Origin: Pontibacter beigongshangensis | Lineage (GTDB): Bacteria > Bacteroidota > Bacteroidia > Cytophagales > Hymenobacteraceae | DNA length: 64,000 nt | Reading direction: 5' to 3' | Assembly: GCF_014332515.1 (NCBI RefSeq) | Contig: NZ_VFSD01000025.1 | Span: forward strand, 1-64,000 | Position numbers and translations under genes: made by a program | Notes under the pieces: model-generated | What the model was told of the DNA's origin: nothing | What the model saw: only the letters and a program-made list of their open reading frames with translations | Database searches by the model: none | In this document: positions 7,069-15,849 of the stretch, one piece after another | How the letters are laid out: every line of letters begins with the position of its first letter | Position numbering within the stretch: position 1 is the stretch's first letter

Positions 7069-9471
7069 CTACTCCGTCTTTAGCGACTGTACAGGGTTTG
7101 CCAAGGCTGCCTGAATGGCTTTGGCGCTCATCGTGATAAGGGCCAACAGCAAGGTGGCGATGCCTGCCACCAGAAAAGCACCGTAACTTATCTCGATCCG
7201 GTACGCAAAGTCCTCAAGCCACTTGTGCATCAGGTAATAGGCAATAGGCGCGGCAATCAGGAAAGCAATCAGGACCAGCTTCACGAACTCTTGAGAAAAC
7301 AGCATAACAATATCAAATACCGATGCCCCCAGCACTTTCCGGACGCCAACCTCCTTGGTGCGCTGAGCTGCCAGAAAGGAAATGAGGCCATACAAACCCA
7401 GGCAACCAATCAGAATGGCAATAAAAGCGAATACTTTAAACAATGTCTGCTGCCGGGTTTCTTCGAGGTAAAAGCGGGCAAAGGTCTCCTCATAAAACTC
7501 GTAATTAAACTCGTCGTCCGGATAAGCCTTGTTCCACACTTTCTCAAGGTGCCGGATGGCTGCTTCTGTCTGGCTCATGTCTATTTTAGCGGCCAGGTGG
7601 TAATAGGAGTCACGCACACTGGTAATTATGGAGGGCTGTATGGTGTAGTGCAGCGAGCTTTGGTGAAAGTCATGTACAACGCCCACAATCGGGCCTTCTT
7701 TGCCTCCCATGTTCAGTTTATGGCCAAGCGCCTCCTCAGGAGTTTTAAAATCAAGTTTGCGACGCATGGTCTCGTTAATCACAAATTCGCGGATCGTGTC
7801 ACTTTCAGCGTAATTGCGGCCAGCTGCGAAAGATATTCCGAAAAGCTCAAAGTAGTTTCCATCAGCGAACTTAGTATGGGACCGGAAGGGCACATACTCT
7901 GCCGACCCATTTAGCCGGAACGCATTTTCAGCCGTGATAATGGAGGCCGGAGGGGACAGCGTAAAGCTTACCCTTTTTACAGAAGGCACGCTGGTTAACT
8001 CTGTCTTATAAGCCATCAGCTTACCGGCGGTGCCTACTGGCAGGTGCAGCAGCACAATCGCTTCTCTGTTAAAGCCGAGCGGTTTGTTCCGGAAGTAGTT
8101 CATCTGTTCGCTCACGACAAGTGTGCAGATGATCAGCACCTGGCAAATGGTAAACTGCAGCACCACCAGCGCCCTGCGCAGCGACAAGCCGGCCACCTGC
8201 TGCGTGTTCACACGGCTTTTCAGAGCCGCAATGGGCTGATACCCGGCCAGTATAAAGGCAGGGTACAAACCTGCGAAAAGTGTTACCAGCACGGTCTCCA
8301 GCAACAGGAACAGAAGCAGAAGCGGTTCTTCGGAAAAACTGAAGACAAGGTCGAGTTCCAGCAGCTGGTTCAGGAACGGAAGAGCAAGTTCTGCCAGGAT
8401 AATAGAAACAAGCGTGGCGGCGAGCGTGATCAGGAAGGTCTCGCCCAGGAACTGCAGCATGATCTGGCTGAAGCTCCCGCCGAGCACTTTGCGCATACCT
8501 ACTTCTTTAGAACGTTTGATGGCCTGCGCGGTGGCCAGGTTTACAAAGTTGATGCAGGCTGCTACAATCAGTAAAACACCGATGAGGCCCATGGCCCAGA
8601 TTACCTCCATCGGCACAACCCGCATAGAATAGTTAAACAAGTCCGGGTTATGATGCAGGTCGCTCAGAGGCTGCAGAAAAAAGGCTTTGATGTCGTCGTG
8701 CTTTTCAGGCACATGTGGCATAATGGCCTCGTTCACTCTGGCCTCCATTTCGGCCGGGTCTGCTCCGGCTGGCAGGGTAACATACAGGTTCTGGTTGCTG
8801 ACGGTAATGCCCCAGTTGCTGATATCGTAGGGGGATAAATCCTTGGCAGTACTGTAGGAGATAAACAGGCAGAACGGGAAATCGGTGTTGACAGGCAAAT
8901 CCGGCACAACGCCCACCACCTGCAGCGTCAGCTTGTTGTTGAGCCGAAGGGTCTGGCCAACTGCCTCTTCGTTCGGGAAATATTTTTCGGCCAGCGTCCT
9001 GGTCAGTACCATGGTGTTGGGCTCCCGGAGCCGCTCCAGAAAATTTCCGGATCCGGTATCGAAATCAAACATGCTGAAAAACTCCGGTTCCACAAAGCCC
9101 ATAGCCCGGTGCTCGCGGTAATGCCGTGCCGGCACATTACCCTGCTCCGGCACGGTTATCTGGCCTTCTTCTTCCCCATAAATTTGCGTTACCAGGCTAA
9201 GCCCCGGGTTGTTCTGGCGCAGTAGCTCTGTAACCGGTACCGGCATATAAGCCTGTAACCCTTCGTTCCCCTCCACACTATATCGCAGGACTACCCGGTA
9301 GGTGAGTGCCCGGTTCTCATGGAAGTTGTCGTAGCTCAATTCAAATTTGATGACCAGGAAAAGCAGAATGCTGCAGGTTATGCCTAAGGCCAGACCCAGT
9401 ATGTTCAGAAAGGTGTAGCTTCTGTTCCGGAGCAGCGACCGGATAGCGGTGAGAAAGTAGGTCTTCAGCAT
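7069..9471 (-). CDS. ABC transporter permease, MacB/FtsX type (two FtsX domains)
   Basis: An 800-residue inner-membrane permease. It starts with a cytoplasmic segment and TM1 (about residues 18-40, LNILGLALGITCSILLFLVI), followed by a large periplasmic MacB-PCD domain, three TM helices about 285-450, a second periplasmic domain and three more TM helices from about 680. This duplicated FtsX layout is common in Bacteroidota and works with a single type of ATPase. The conserved EVGMRKVLGGS and EVGVRKVLGAS loops that contact the ATPase occur once per half. The ATPase gene lies 24 bases upstream. Substrates of such exporters are lipoproteins, peptides or antibiotics; the one here is unknown. Confidence 0.92.
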   Translation of the reverse strand: MLKTYFLTAIRSLLRNRSYTFLNILGLALGITCSILLFLVIKFELSYDNFHENRALTYRVVLRYSVEGNEGLQAYMPVPVTELLRQNNPGLSLVTQIYGEEEGQITVPEQGNVPARHYREHRAMGFVEPEFFSMFDFDTGSGNFLERLREPNTMVLTRTLAEKYFPNEEAVGQTLRLNNKLTLQVVGVVPDLPVNTDFPFCLFISYSTAKDLSPYDISNWGITVSNQNLYVTLPAGADPAEMEARVNEAIMPHVPEKHDDIKAFFLQPLSDLHHNPDLFNYSMRVVPMEVIWAMGLIGVLLIVAACINFVNLATAQAIKRSKEVGMRKVLGGSFSQIMLQFLGETFLITLAATLVSIILAELALPFLNQLLELDLVFSFSEEPLLLLFLLLETVLVTLFAGLYPAFILAGYQPIAALKSRVNTQQVAGLSLRRALVVLQFTICQVLIICTLVVSEQMNYFRNKPLGFNREAIVLLHLPVGTAGKLMAYKTELTSVPSVKRVSFTLSPPASIITAENAFRLNGSAEYVPFRSHTKFADGNYFELFGISFAAGRNYAESDTIREFVINETMRRKLDFKTPEEALGHKLNMGGKEGPIVGVVHDFHQSSLHYTIQPSIITSVRDSYYHLAAKIDMSQTEAAIRHLEKVWNKAYPDDEFNYEFYEETFARFYLEETRQQTLFKVFAFIAILIGCLGLYGLISFLAAQRTKEVGVRKVLGASVFDIVMLFSQEFVKLVLIAFLIAAPIAYYLMHKWLEDFAYRIEISYGAFLVAGIATLLLALITMSAKAIQAALANPVQSLKTE

Positions 9472-9495
9472 GCTGGTTGGGCTTGGAGACAGAGG

Positions 9496-10200
9496 TTAAA
9501 ACAACGCCAGGGGGCTGGTGACGCGTTCGGTGACTACCTGCCCGTCGAAGAGGTTGATAAGGCGGTGTGCGTACTCCGCATCGGCGGGGGAGTGGGTCAC
9601 CATCACAATGGTGGCGCCTTCGGCATTCAGCTCCGAAAGCAGCAGCATCACTTCCCTGCCATGCTGGGAGTCGAGGTTGCCGGTAGGCTCGTCGGCCAGA
9701 ATCAGGCTTGGTCTGCCTACTACGGCACGAGCAATAGCCACCCGCTGCTGCTGTCCGCCCGATAGTTGCTGCGGGAAGTGTGCGTGCCGGTGCGCGATGC
9801 CCATCCGCTGCATCGTCTCCTGCACCCGCCTTTTAATCTCGGTCTTCGGCAGGCCCTGGTAAAAAAGCGGCAGTTCGATGTTCTCCTGCACACTGAGCTC
9901 ATCTATCAGGTTAAAGCTCTGGAAGATAAACCCCAGGTTCTCGCGGCGCAGGTTAGCCCGCTTTCGTTCCGGTGCCGTCGTTACGTCTTCGCCCAGAAAC
10001 TGCAGCGTTCCACCCGTGGGCCTATCGAGCAGGCCCAGAATGTTGAGCAGCGTACTCTTGCCACAGCCGGATGGCCCCATAATCGCCACAAAGTCGCCTT
10101 GTGCAATGCGCAGCTCTACCCCTGTGAGCGCGGTTGTTTCCACGGTGTCGGTCAGGTATTTCTTTTCGAGCCGCGATGTCTGGATAATAATCTTTTCCAT
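9496..10200 (-). CDS. ABC transporter ATP-binding protein, LolD/MacB type
   Basis: The 234-residue ATPase that drives the adjacent FtsX-type permease. Walker A is GPSGCGKST at residues 42-50, the signature is LSGGQQQR, and Walker B is LILADEPTG. The frame is open further upstream (to 10332), but the added residues are not family-like, and the start at MEKIIIQTSRLEKKY matches relatives. The longer start would also overlap the putative sigma-54 promoter. The gene is first of a two-gene operon and is read divergently from the NtrC-type regulator, which probably controls it. Confidence 0.93.
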   Translation of the reverse strand: MEKIIIQTSRLEKKYLTDTVETTALTGVELRIAQGDFVAIMGPSGCGKSTLLNILGLLDRPTGGTLQFLGEDVTTAPERKRANLRRENLGFIFQSFNLIDELSVQENIELPLFYQGLPKTEIKRRVQETMQRMGIAHRHAHFPQQLSGGQQQRVAIARAVVGRPSLILADEPTGNLDSQHGREVMLLLSELNAEGATIVMVTHSPADAEYAHRLINLFDGQVVTERVTSPLALF

Positions 10201-10261
10201 AGATTCAGTTTGGACAACAGCTAAGTGCTTTGCCTGCCGGAGCGGCAAAGCTATGGAGGTT

Positions 10262-10280
10262 ATGCCAAGAGCTGTGCCAA
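10262..10280 (-). promoter_or_regulatory. Candidate sigma-54 (-24/-12) promoter of the ABC exporter operon
   Basis: The minus strand reads TTGGCAC-AGCTC-TTGGC. Compared with the consensus TTGGCAC-N5-TTGCW, the -24 box is exact, the spacing is exact, and the -12 box differs at one base (GG for GC). The start site would fall near 10252, about 50 nt before the ATPase ATG. The neighbouring sigma-54 activator supports the call. Confidence 0.6.
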
Positions 10281-10331
10281 TCTCCAAATCGGCTATTCCA
10301 CCACCTAGCCACCTTTGTCTGCTGCCTGACA

Positions 10332-10368
10332 TGTCCGGGTCCGGACATAATTTGTCCGGGAATGGACA
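10332..10368. promoter_or_regulatory. Two phased dyads, candidate enhancer sites for the NtrC-type regulator
   Basis: TGTCCGG-GT-CCGGACA (10332-10347) is a perfect dyad with 7-bp arms. TGTCC-GGGAAT-GGACA (10353-10368) is a second dyad with the same outer arms. Their centres are 21 bp apart, which is two helical turns. They lie 50-90 bp upstream of the sigma-54-like promoter, where activator sites are expected. Confidence 0.6.
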
Positions 10369-10607
10369 GTAAAAAGATGCATTTTATCTGAAAATATTTT
10401 AAATTACGCAGGAATTGGGCTGGCGCAGTACTATGCCTGAAAACTGCAAACAGGCCTTGCTGTGCTGGTTTTTCTAATTTGGAGAGGAATGAAAAAATTG
10501 TGGATGAGTGGCTGAGAGAATAAAAATCAAGGCTGATCATTTCCCTACAATGGCCTTACCACTGAAATATACCTCTCAGCATCTACAAAGAGCAGCAGCA
10601 GGTGTAG

Positions 10608-10639
10608 CTCTGGAGGCCTGTTTTGATTAGAATAATTCG
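10608..10639 (+). repeat. ATNNAT/CCGG interspersed repeat, copy 2
   Basis: Core CTCTGGAGG then TTTTGATTAGAATAATTCG, preceded by AGCAGCAGCAGG at 10591-10602. Central dinucleotide AG. It lies between divergent genes, where a terminator role is unlikely. Confidence 0.75.
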
Positions 10640-10653
10640 TGTGTATGTCCTTT

Positions 10654-10700
10654 CAGGTTATATCTGCCCCGTGCTTTCAGCTCGGGGCAGATATAACCTG
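10654..10700. repeat. Large hairpin with conserved loop NGCTTTCAGCT, copy 1
   Basis: Perfect 18-bp arms (CAGGTTATATCTGCCCCG and its complement) enclose the loop TGCTTTCAGCT. The hairpin at 17562-17588 has almost the same loop and a changed but still paired stem. Confidence 0.7.
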
Positions 10701-10878
10701 ATTATCACAATTGAGATACCCCCTATACTGTTATGCAATCACCTGTTTCAAGCCCAAAAAATCTACCCATTCTAAAATTCTGTAAATTATTGGGGTAGGG
10801 GGCCTATAAATAGAATCAAACAAAATTCACTCAATCACTCTTTCGCTTATTCAAAATGCATAATTAACCCCTACCGCT

Positions 10879-12276
10879 ATGGAAGAAAAAAGCCTTGGTC
10901 GCATTCTCGTCATCGATGATAACGAGGATATCCTTTTCTCCTCTAAAATGCTGCTTCGGAAGTACGCCACGGAGGTAGTAATGGAGAAAAACCCGAAGAA
11001 GATCCCGTTCCTGGTGTCGAACGAGCAATTTGATATCATTCTGCTCGACATGAACTTCAGCCACGACATCACCAGCGGGCAGGAGGGCTTTTTCTGGCTC
11101 AAAGAGATCCTGAAATACGACCCGTCGGCGGTGGTGGTCATGATTACGGCTTTCGGCGATGTGGAGATGGCGGTGCGGGCGCTCAAAGAAGGTGCCACCG
11201 ATTTTGTGCTGAAGCCCTGGCAGAACGAGAGACTGCTGGCTACACTCACCGCGGCCTCCAAACTGCGCCAGTCCCGCAAGGAGGTAGACCAGCTGAAGGA
11301 GGTGAACAAAACGCTGACGGCCGAGCTCAACACATCTGCCCCGGTTATTACTGGCCAGAGCGCCCCCATGCGCCAGCTGTTTTCGCTTATCGATAAAGTA
11401 GCCAAGACTGATGCCGACATCCTGCTGCTCGGCGAAAACGGAACAGGCAAGGAAGTAATTGCCCGCACCATTCATCAGCGCTCCTCCCGTGCCGACAAGG
11501 TGTTCGTGACCGTTGATATGGGCGCCATAACTGAAAGCCTGTTTGAGAGTGAGTTGTTTGGCCACAAAAAAGGCGCCTTCACCGATGCCAAAGACGACAG
11601 GATTGGCCGCATAGAAGCTGCCAACGGGGGCACCCTTTTCCTGGATGAAATCGGAAACCTTTCGCCCTCCCTGCAGGCCAAGTTGCTTACAGTGCTGCAG
11701 CGCCGCGAGGTAATTCGGGTGGGCACCAACAAATCGATTCCGGTGAATGTGCGCCTGATCTGTGCCACCAACATGCCCTTGCGGGTGATGGTGCAGCGCC
11801 ACGAGTTCCGGCAGGATTTGCTCTACCGCATCAACACCGTGGAGCTGAACCTGCCGCCCCTCCGCAACCGCACCGATGACCTGCCGATGTTCGCAGAGCA
11901 TTTTCTGGGCACCTACGCCCGCAAGTACAGACAGCCGCAAAAGGTGCTTTCTGCTGCTGCTTTGCACAAGCTGCAACACTATAGCTGGCCGGGCAATGTG
12001 CGGGAGCTGCAGCACGCCCTGGAGCGCGCCTGCATCCTGAGCGACAACCGCGAGCTGCAGCCCGAAGATTTCTTTTTCCTGCCGGAAGAGGCACATCCGA
12101 CCTTACCGTCCGGTGCTGCCACAGCACCACAAAATGCCCGCAGCCTCGACGACCTGGAGCGGGATGCCGTGCAGCAGGCCATGCAGAAGCACGACGGAAA
12201 CATATCGAAGGCGGCCAGGGAATTGGGCCTGTCGAGAGGGGCGCTGTACAGGAGGCTGGAGAAATATGCTCTTTAA
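10879..12276 (+). CDS. Sigma-54-dependent response regulator, NtrC/AtoC family
   Basis: A 465-residue transcription activator of the two-component type. The receiver domain (1-125) has the phosphoacceptor Asp57 in ILLDMNFS, the acidic DD pair at 13-14 and Lys in VLKPW. The AAA+ domain (about 145-385) has Walker A GENGTGKE, the sigma-54 contact loop as GAFTDA (a variant of GAFTGA), and LDEIG. A Fis-type helix-turn-helix (NISKAARELGLSRGALYRRL) ends the protein. It overlaps the kinase gene by 11 bases, so the pair is translationally coupled. It is divergent from the ABC exporter with the sigma-54-like promoter and dyads between, so that operon is the likely target. Confidence 0.94.
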   Translation: MEEKSLGRILVIDDNEDILFSSKMLLRKYATEVVMEKNPKKIPFLVSNEQFDIILLDMNFSHDITSGQEGFFWLKEILKYDPSAVVVMITAFGDVEMAVRALKEGATDFVLKPWQNERLLATLTAASKLRQSRKEVDQLKEVNKTLTAELNTSAPVITGQSAPMRQLFSLIDKVAKTDADILLLGENGTGKEVIARTIHQRSSRADKVFVTVDMGAITESLFESELFGHKKGAFTDAKDDRIGRIEAANGGTLFLDEIGNLSPSLQAKLLTVLQRREVIRVGTNKSIPVNVRLICATNMPLRVMVQRHEFRQDLLYRINTVELNLPPLRNRTDDLPMFAEHFLGTYARKYRQPQKVLSAAALHKLQHYSWPGNVRELQHALERACILSDNRELQPEDFFFLPEEAHPTLPSGAATAPQNARSLDDLERDAVQQAMQKHDGNISKAARELGLSRGALYRRLEKYAL

Positions 12277-13621
12277 GAACTTCCGCCTGCAACTTCTGTT
12301 GCGCCTGCTGCTGCTGGTTGCCTCGGTGTACGTGCTCGCTTCTATGGAATTTTCGGAGGCTTATCGCAGCACCTATATCGGACTGGTGTTCTTTATTTTG
12401 CTGCAGCTGGTGCTACTGGTCCGCTATCAGGAAGGTAGCAGCCGCAAAGTGCTCCACTTTCTGAATGCCATCCGGTTCGATGATTTTTCGGAGCAGTTTA
12501 AAGCCGCAGGAGAGGGAAAGGTGCTGCAAGAGCTGTCGGTGCGGCTGAACGAGGTGATGCAGAAGTTCCGGGAGGTGCGGGCCGATAAGGAGGCCAACCT
12601 GCAGTATTTCGAGGCCATTGTGCAGCACATCGGCACCGGCATTATCACTTACAAACCCGATGGCACCATTCTGCTCATGAATAATGCAGCCCGGAAGCTG
12701 CTGCAGGCCAGCCAGGCCCGTCATGTGCAGGAGCTGCAGGTAGAGCAGGCCAGCCAGGCCGCCGCGTTCCAGGACCTGGCGCACGGCGATAAGGTATTGC
12801 TGCAGGTGCGGCAGGGCGGGGAGCTGGTGCACCTGTCGGTGCAGGTAATGGAACTGGCCATGCTGGGGAACCCTATCCGGCTGGCCTCGGTGCAGAACAT
12901 ACAGCCGGAGCTGGAGGAGAAGGAGATGGAAGCCTGGCACAACCTGATCAAAGTGCTCACCCATGAGATCATGAACTCCGTTACGCCCATTTCCTCGCTG
13001 GCAGCCAGCGCAGGCGAGGAGGTGAACAGCTACATCGATACGCCAGCCCCCGAAATTACGCTGCTGAAGGAGGAGCTGGAAGATATCGGGCTATGCCTGC
13101 AGACCATCAGCCGCCGCAGCGATGGCCTGATCCATTTTGTGAGCGACTTCCGGAACCTGACCGCCGTGAAATTGCCACAGCTTCAGCTGTTTGATCTGGC
13201 AGAGCTGCTGAAGGAACTCAAAACGCTGATGCGGGAGCAGCTGGCGCACCAGCAGGTAAGCTTCTGTCTGGAGCTGGGGCACCAGAGCCTGCTGCTCACG
13301 GCAGACCGCACTATGGTGGAGCAGGTGCTGATCAACCTCGTCAAAAATGCCATAGAAGCCACCCAGGAGCAGGAAGTGAAGCAGGTAAAGGTAAACGCCT
13401 ACCTCGATGAGCGCAGCCGCATCAGCATAGAAGTCTCCGATAACGGCACAGGGCTGACACCGGAGGCCATGTCCAAAATTTTCATTCCTTTTTTCACCAC
13501 CAAAAAAACCGGCTCCGGCATTGGCCTCAGCCTCTCCCGGCAGATCATGCGCCTGCACAAAGGCACCATCTCGGTGCAATCGGAACTCGGCAAAGGCACC
13601 ACCTTTACCTTACGGTTTTAA
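12266..13621 (+). CDS. Sensor histidine kinase (two-component partner of the upstream regulator)
   Basis: A 451-residue membrane kinase. Two close TM segments (about residues 5-25 and 35-52) leave almost no periplasmic loop, so it probably senses a cytoplasmic or membrane signal. A PAS-like region (about 110-200) follows. The phosphoacceptor motif is LTHEIMNSVTPISSLA, the N box is NLVKNAIEA, and the G boxes are DNGTGL and GSGIGLSLSRQI. The frame is open upstream, but the start MLFKNFRLQLLL at 12266, overlapping the regulator by 11 bases, gives a normal N-terminus. It phosphorylates the regulator by inference from gene order. Confidence 0.93.
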   Translation: MLFKNFRLQLLLRLLLLVASVYVLASMEFSEAYRSTYIGLVFFILLQLVLLVRYQEGSSRKVLHFLNAIRFDDFSEQFKAAGEGKVLQELSVRLNEVMQKFREVRADKEANLQYFEAIVQHIGTGIITYKPDGTILLMNNAARKLLQASQARHVQELQVEQASQAAAFQDLAHGDKVLLQVRQGGELVHLSVQVMELAMLGNPIRLASVQNIQPELEEKEMEAWHNLIKVLTHEIMNSVTPISSLAASAGEEVNSYIDTPAPEITLLKEELEDIGLCLQTISRRSDGLIHFVSDFRNLTAVKLPQLQLFDLAELLKELKTLMREQLAHQQVSFCLELGHQSLLLTADRTMVEQVLINLVKNAIEATQEQEVKQVKVNAYLDERSRISIEVSDNGTGLTPEAMSKIFIPFFTTKKTGSGIGLSLSRQIMRLHKGTISVQSELGKGTTFTLRF

Positions 13622-13647
13622 ATTTGAAGATTTAGTGGTATGGTCAA

Positions 13648-13736
13648 AATCAGAATTTGCAAGATTAAAGGATTATCAGGAAAAGGATAAATAAAAAGTC
13701 CTGTGCATCCTAAGATCCAGTACATCCTGATTCTGA
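13648..13736. repeat. Imperfect inverted repeat of the GGATTTACAGGAT type
   Basis: The arms TCAGAATTTGCAAGATTAAA and TCAGAATCAGGATGTACTGG (the latter read on the minus strand) are related to the better pair at 45931-46149. The unit follows the kinase gene and could form a long weak stem-loop. Confidence 0.5.
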
Positions 13737-13787
13737 CAGTAAAAAATCCTAACCTCAAAAAGGGGCGGAACCAGGAGCATCTGAAGG

Positions 13788-13818
13788 CTCCGGAGGGGTA
13801 AATTCATTCAAATAATTG
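13788..13818 (+). repeat. ATNNAT/CCGG interspersed repeat, copy 3
   Basis: CTCCGGAGGGG core then AATTCATTCAAATAATTG. Central dinucleotide CA. Lies between the kinase and OsmC genes. Confidence 0.75.
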
Positions 13819-13905
13819 CACCTCAGGCGCGTCCATTTAGCAAGGTTTTGTGCCTTTTCCTGTGCTTTGTCGTAGTATAAGCTGAGGATGTAAAGCTGAA
13901 TAAAA

Positions 13906-14364
13906 ATGGCAAAAAGCGAAACCGTAATTGTAAGTGCCGATAGCTCAGACGGCTATGTGGCCGAGATCATTGCAGGAGGTGAGGCAATGGTTATTGATGA
14001 GCATGCCGTAGCGGAGGGGCATAAAACGGGCCCTGACCCAAACGACTTTATTTTAAGTGCGCTGGGAGCCTGCACGGTGGTGACGCTGCACATGTATGCC
14101 AGCCGCAAGAACTGGCCCCTGGAGCGGGCCGAGGTGAGGTTGCAGCATGAGACTGTAAATGTTCCGGACCCGCAATCGCCAGAGAAGCAGCTCAGGCGCA
14201 TGCTCATAACCAAGCAGCTTGTCTTATTCGGCGACCTGAGCGAGGAGCAGCGGAAACGGCTGGAAGAAATCTCGGGAAGATGCCCCGTGCAGCGAACCCT
14301 GGAAGCAGGGGTGCTGGTGCAGACTTTCCTGGACCCGACGCCGCCTTTCCCGGAGAAGCTCTAG
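13906..14364 (+). CDS. OsmC/Ohr family protein
   Basis: A 152-residue small thiol-dependent peroxidase-like protein, cytosolic. The family features are the first cysteine in LSALGACTVVTLHMYASRKNWPL and the second in SGRCPVQRTL, which form the redox pair in OsmC/Ohr. The spacing between the helix-borne Cys and CPVQRTL fits the YhfA-like OsmC branch more than Ohr. The gene is monocistronic, flanked by dispersed repeats on both sides. Its substrate (organic hydroperoxide or other) cannot be read from the sequence. Confidence 0.88.
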   Translation: MAKSETVIVSADSSDGYVAEIIAGGEAMVIDEHAVAEGHKTGPDPNDFILSALGACTVVTLHMYASRKNWPLERAEVRLQHETVNVPDPQSPEKQLRRMLITKQLVLFGDLSEEQRKRLEEISGRCPVQRTLEAGVLVQTFLDPTPPFPEKL

Positions 14365-14398
14365 CGCCTGGAAAAAAAATGATGACAGGGCTTTAGAT

Positions 14399-14430
14399 GA
14401 ATTATTCTAATGAAAAAGGCCCTCACGAGG
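14399..14430 (-). repeat. ATNNAT/CCGG interspersed repeat, copy 4
   Basis: GAATTATTCTAATGAAAA then GGCCCTCACGAGG, followed by CTGCTGTTGG. Central dinucleotide AG on the minus strand. Lies between convergent genes. Confidence 0.72.
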
Positions 14431-14552
14431 CTGCTGTTGGAGGTCAGGCTCTTAGGCATCGGGTTCTGGCTGACTGTACTTCTTGCTCCTCAAACTTAAT
14501 GGTTATAGCCCGCCAGCCAAATCCCGGATTTCAGTGTTTGGTTTGTCGATTT

Positions 14553-14591
14553 CGAGAGTAGGACTGAAAGGTCCGGTGCCTGGTACTCTCG
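14553..14591. other. Stem-loop between OsmC and the NAD(P)-binding gene
   Basis: CGAGAGTA (14553-14560) pairs with TACTCTCG (14584-14591). The enclosed segment can form a GGAC/GTCC inner stem. No T-run follows, so a terminator role is unproven. Confidence 0.35.
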
Positions 14592-14642
14592 ATTTGTTGC
14601 CCCAGTTGTTTGCGGCCTGCCTACGATCGATTTGGCGAAGCA

Positions 14643-15503
14643 TCAGACTTGCTGCGGTTCCAGTTCAAAGTACTCCTCTAAGGTAAGTACGCCGAGCGGA
14701 GGGGCTAAAAAATCCTCCTTGGTGAGGGCTAAGTAAAAGGATAACTTATCGTATAGGTTGCGCTGCACCAGTTTCAGCAGGGGCATGGCCGCTTTTATCA
14801 AAAAGGAAGGAATGGTAGGAACAAGGCCTTTGTAACCGGCAGTTTTGCAGTATAGCCTGATAAGCCTGGAGCGGGTATAAACGCGTTTGCCACCAATAGG
14901 TATTACCTGCGAGGGAAGCCCGATAGCGGCCACCGCCGCTTTGGCCACCTCTCCTTCATAGACCGGGTTTACGCGCCTGTCGGGTCCGCCCACATACCCG
15001 ATGAGTCCTCTGGAAGCCAGCTCCACCTGTTCTCTGAACCCTGCAAAAAGAGCGGTGGGCTCCAGAATGATTTTGCTGATGGGGCTCTGTTTCAGGGCTT
15101 CTGAAAAATCGGCGTGGGCCTTGAAATAAGCCAGGTGTGGGTACTGGCTCGCCGAGAAGGCAGAGATGTAAATAAACTGGGAAACAGCAGATTTTTCGGC
15201 CTCGCCCAGCAGGTTGAGGTTTGCCAGAAAGTCTATTTCTCTGAACGTGGCAGTACATTTGTTTTTCAGGCTAAGGCTTTTGCCTATGGCAGAAATCACC
15301 ACATCCACGTCTGCACACACGCCTTTCAGGGAGCCTTGGTCTGAGGCGTCGGCAATCAGAATTTCGTCCGGGGCAGGGCTGAGAGCAGCCGCTCTTTCTT
15401 TGCTGCGGGCAAGAACTTTTACATAGTAGCCCTGCTGCTTCAGTTCCTGAAACAGGTGTTTGCCCAGATTTCCGGTAGCTCCAGCCAATAGAATTTTTTT
15501 CAT
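14643..15503 (-). CDS. NAD(P)-binding SDR-like protein (atypical, NmrA-like)
   Basis: A 286-residue Rossmann protein. The N-terminus KKILLAGATGNLGKHLFQEL carries the GxxGxxG dinucleotide motif of atypical SDRs, and DVDVVISAIGKSLSL resembles the fourth strand and following loop of NmrA-like or divinyl-reductase-like members. No classic YxxxK pair is seen in the usual position. The C-terminal half (LIKAAMPLLKLVQRNLYDKL) is helical. Its reaction is unknown. It is the only minus-strand gene between OsmC and the T9SS plug gene. Confidence 0.8.
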   Translation of the reverse strand: MKKILLAGATGNLGKHLFQELKQQGYYVKVLARSKERAAALSPAPDEILIADASDQGSLKGVCADVDVVISAIGKSLSLKNKCTATFREIDFLANLNLLGEAEKSAVSQFIYISAFSASQYPHLAYFKAHADFSEALKQSPISKIILEPTALFAGFREQVELASRGLIGYVGGPDRRVNPVYEGEVAKAAVAAIGLPSQVIPIGGKRVYTRSRLIRLYCKTAGYKGLVPTIPSFLIKAAMPLLKLVQRNLYDKLSFYLALTKEDFLAPPLGVLTLEEYFELEPQQV

Positions 15504-15849
15504 AGGCCCTTCAGAATGTGTTGATCAGGTAAATATATAAACTAACAATCGTTATTGCAAAAACCATAGATTTTTTTACATGGCCTGAACCTGCCTGTAC
15601 TTTGTTAAGTACCATCTTGCCTGATGCGCACCTGTACTGCCAATGGACGGCAGCCGACGCTAAGCCGGCCCCTCTCTTACCTGCCGCAGCCGCCACCCGG
15701 AACAACTATGGCTTCAGCAGGCCTCTTTCTGAACATTTTTCGCCTTCAGAAACGAAAATTAAAGCCGGGCTGCCTATCTTAGTACATCTATTAACCAAAA
15801 AGGGGAGGGGCGGTGGCAGGTGCCACTAAACCAGAACCAGTTTTACTGC

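Larger units (their letters stand above)
10541..10878. other. Leader region of the regulator gene
   Basis: This gap holds one dispersed repeat and an 18-bp-stem hairpin, listed separately. An AT-rich stretch from 10700 to 10878 precedes the regulator gene. No clear TAnnTTTG element was found in it. Confidence 0.4.

Noticed and set aside
10201-10332. Longer start for the ABC ATPase
   Set aside because: The extra 44 residues are not family-like and would span the putative sigma-54 promoter.
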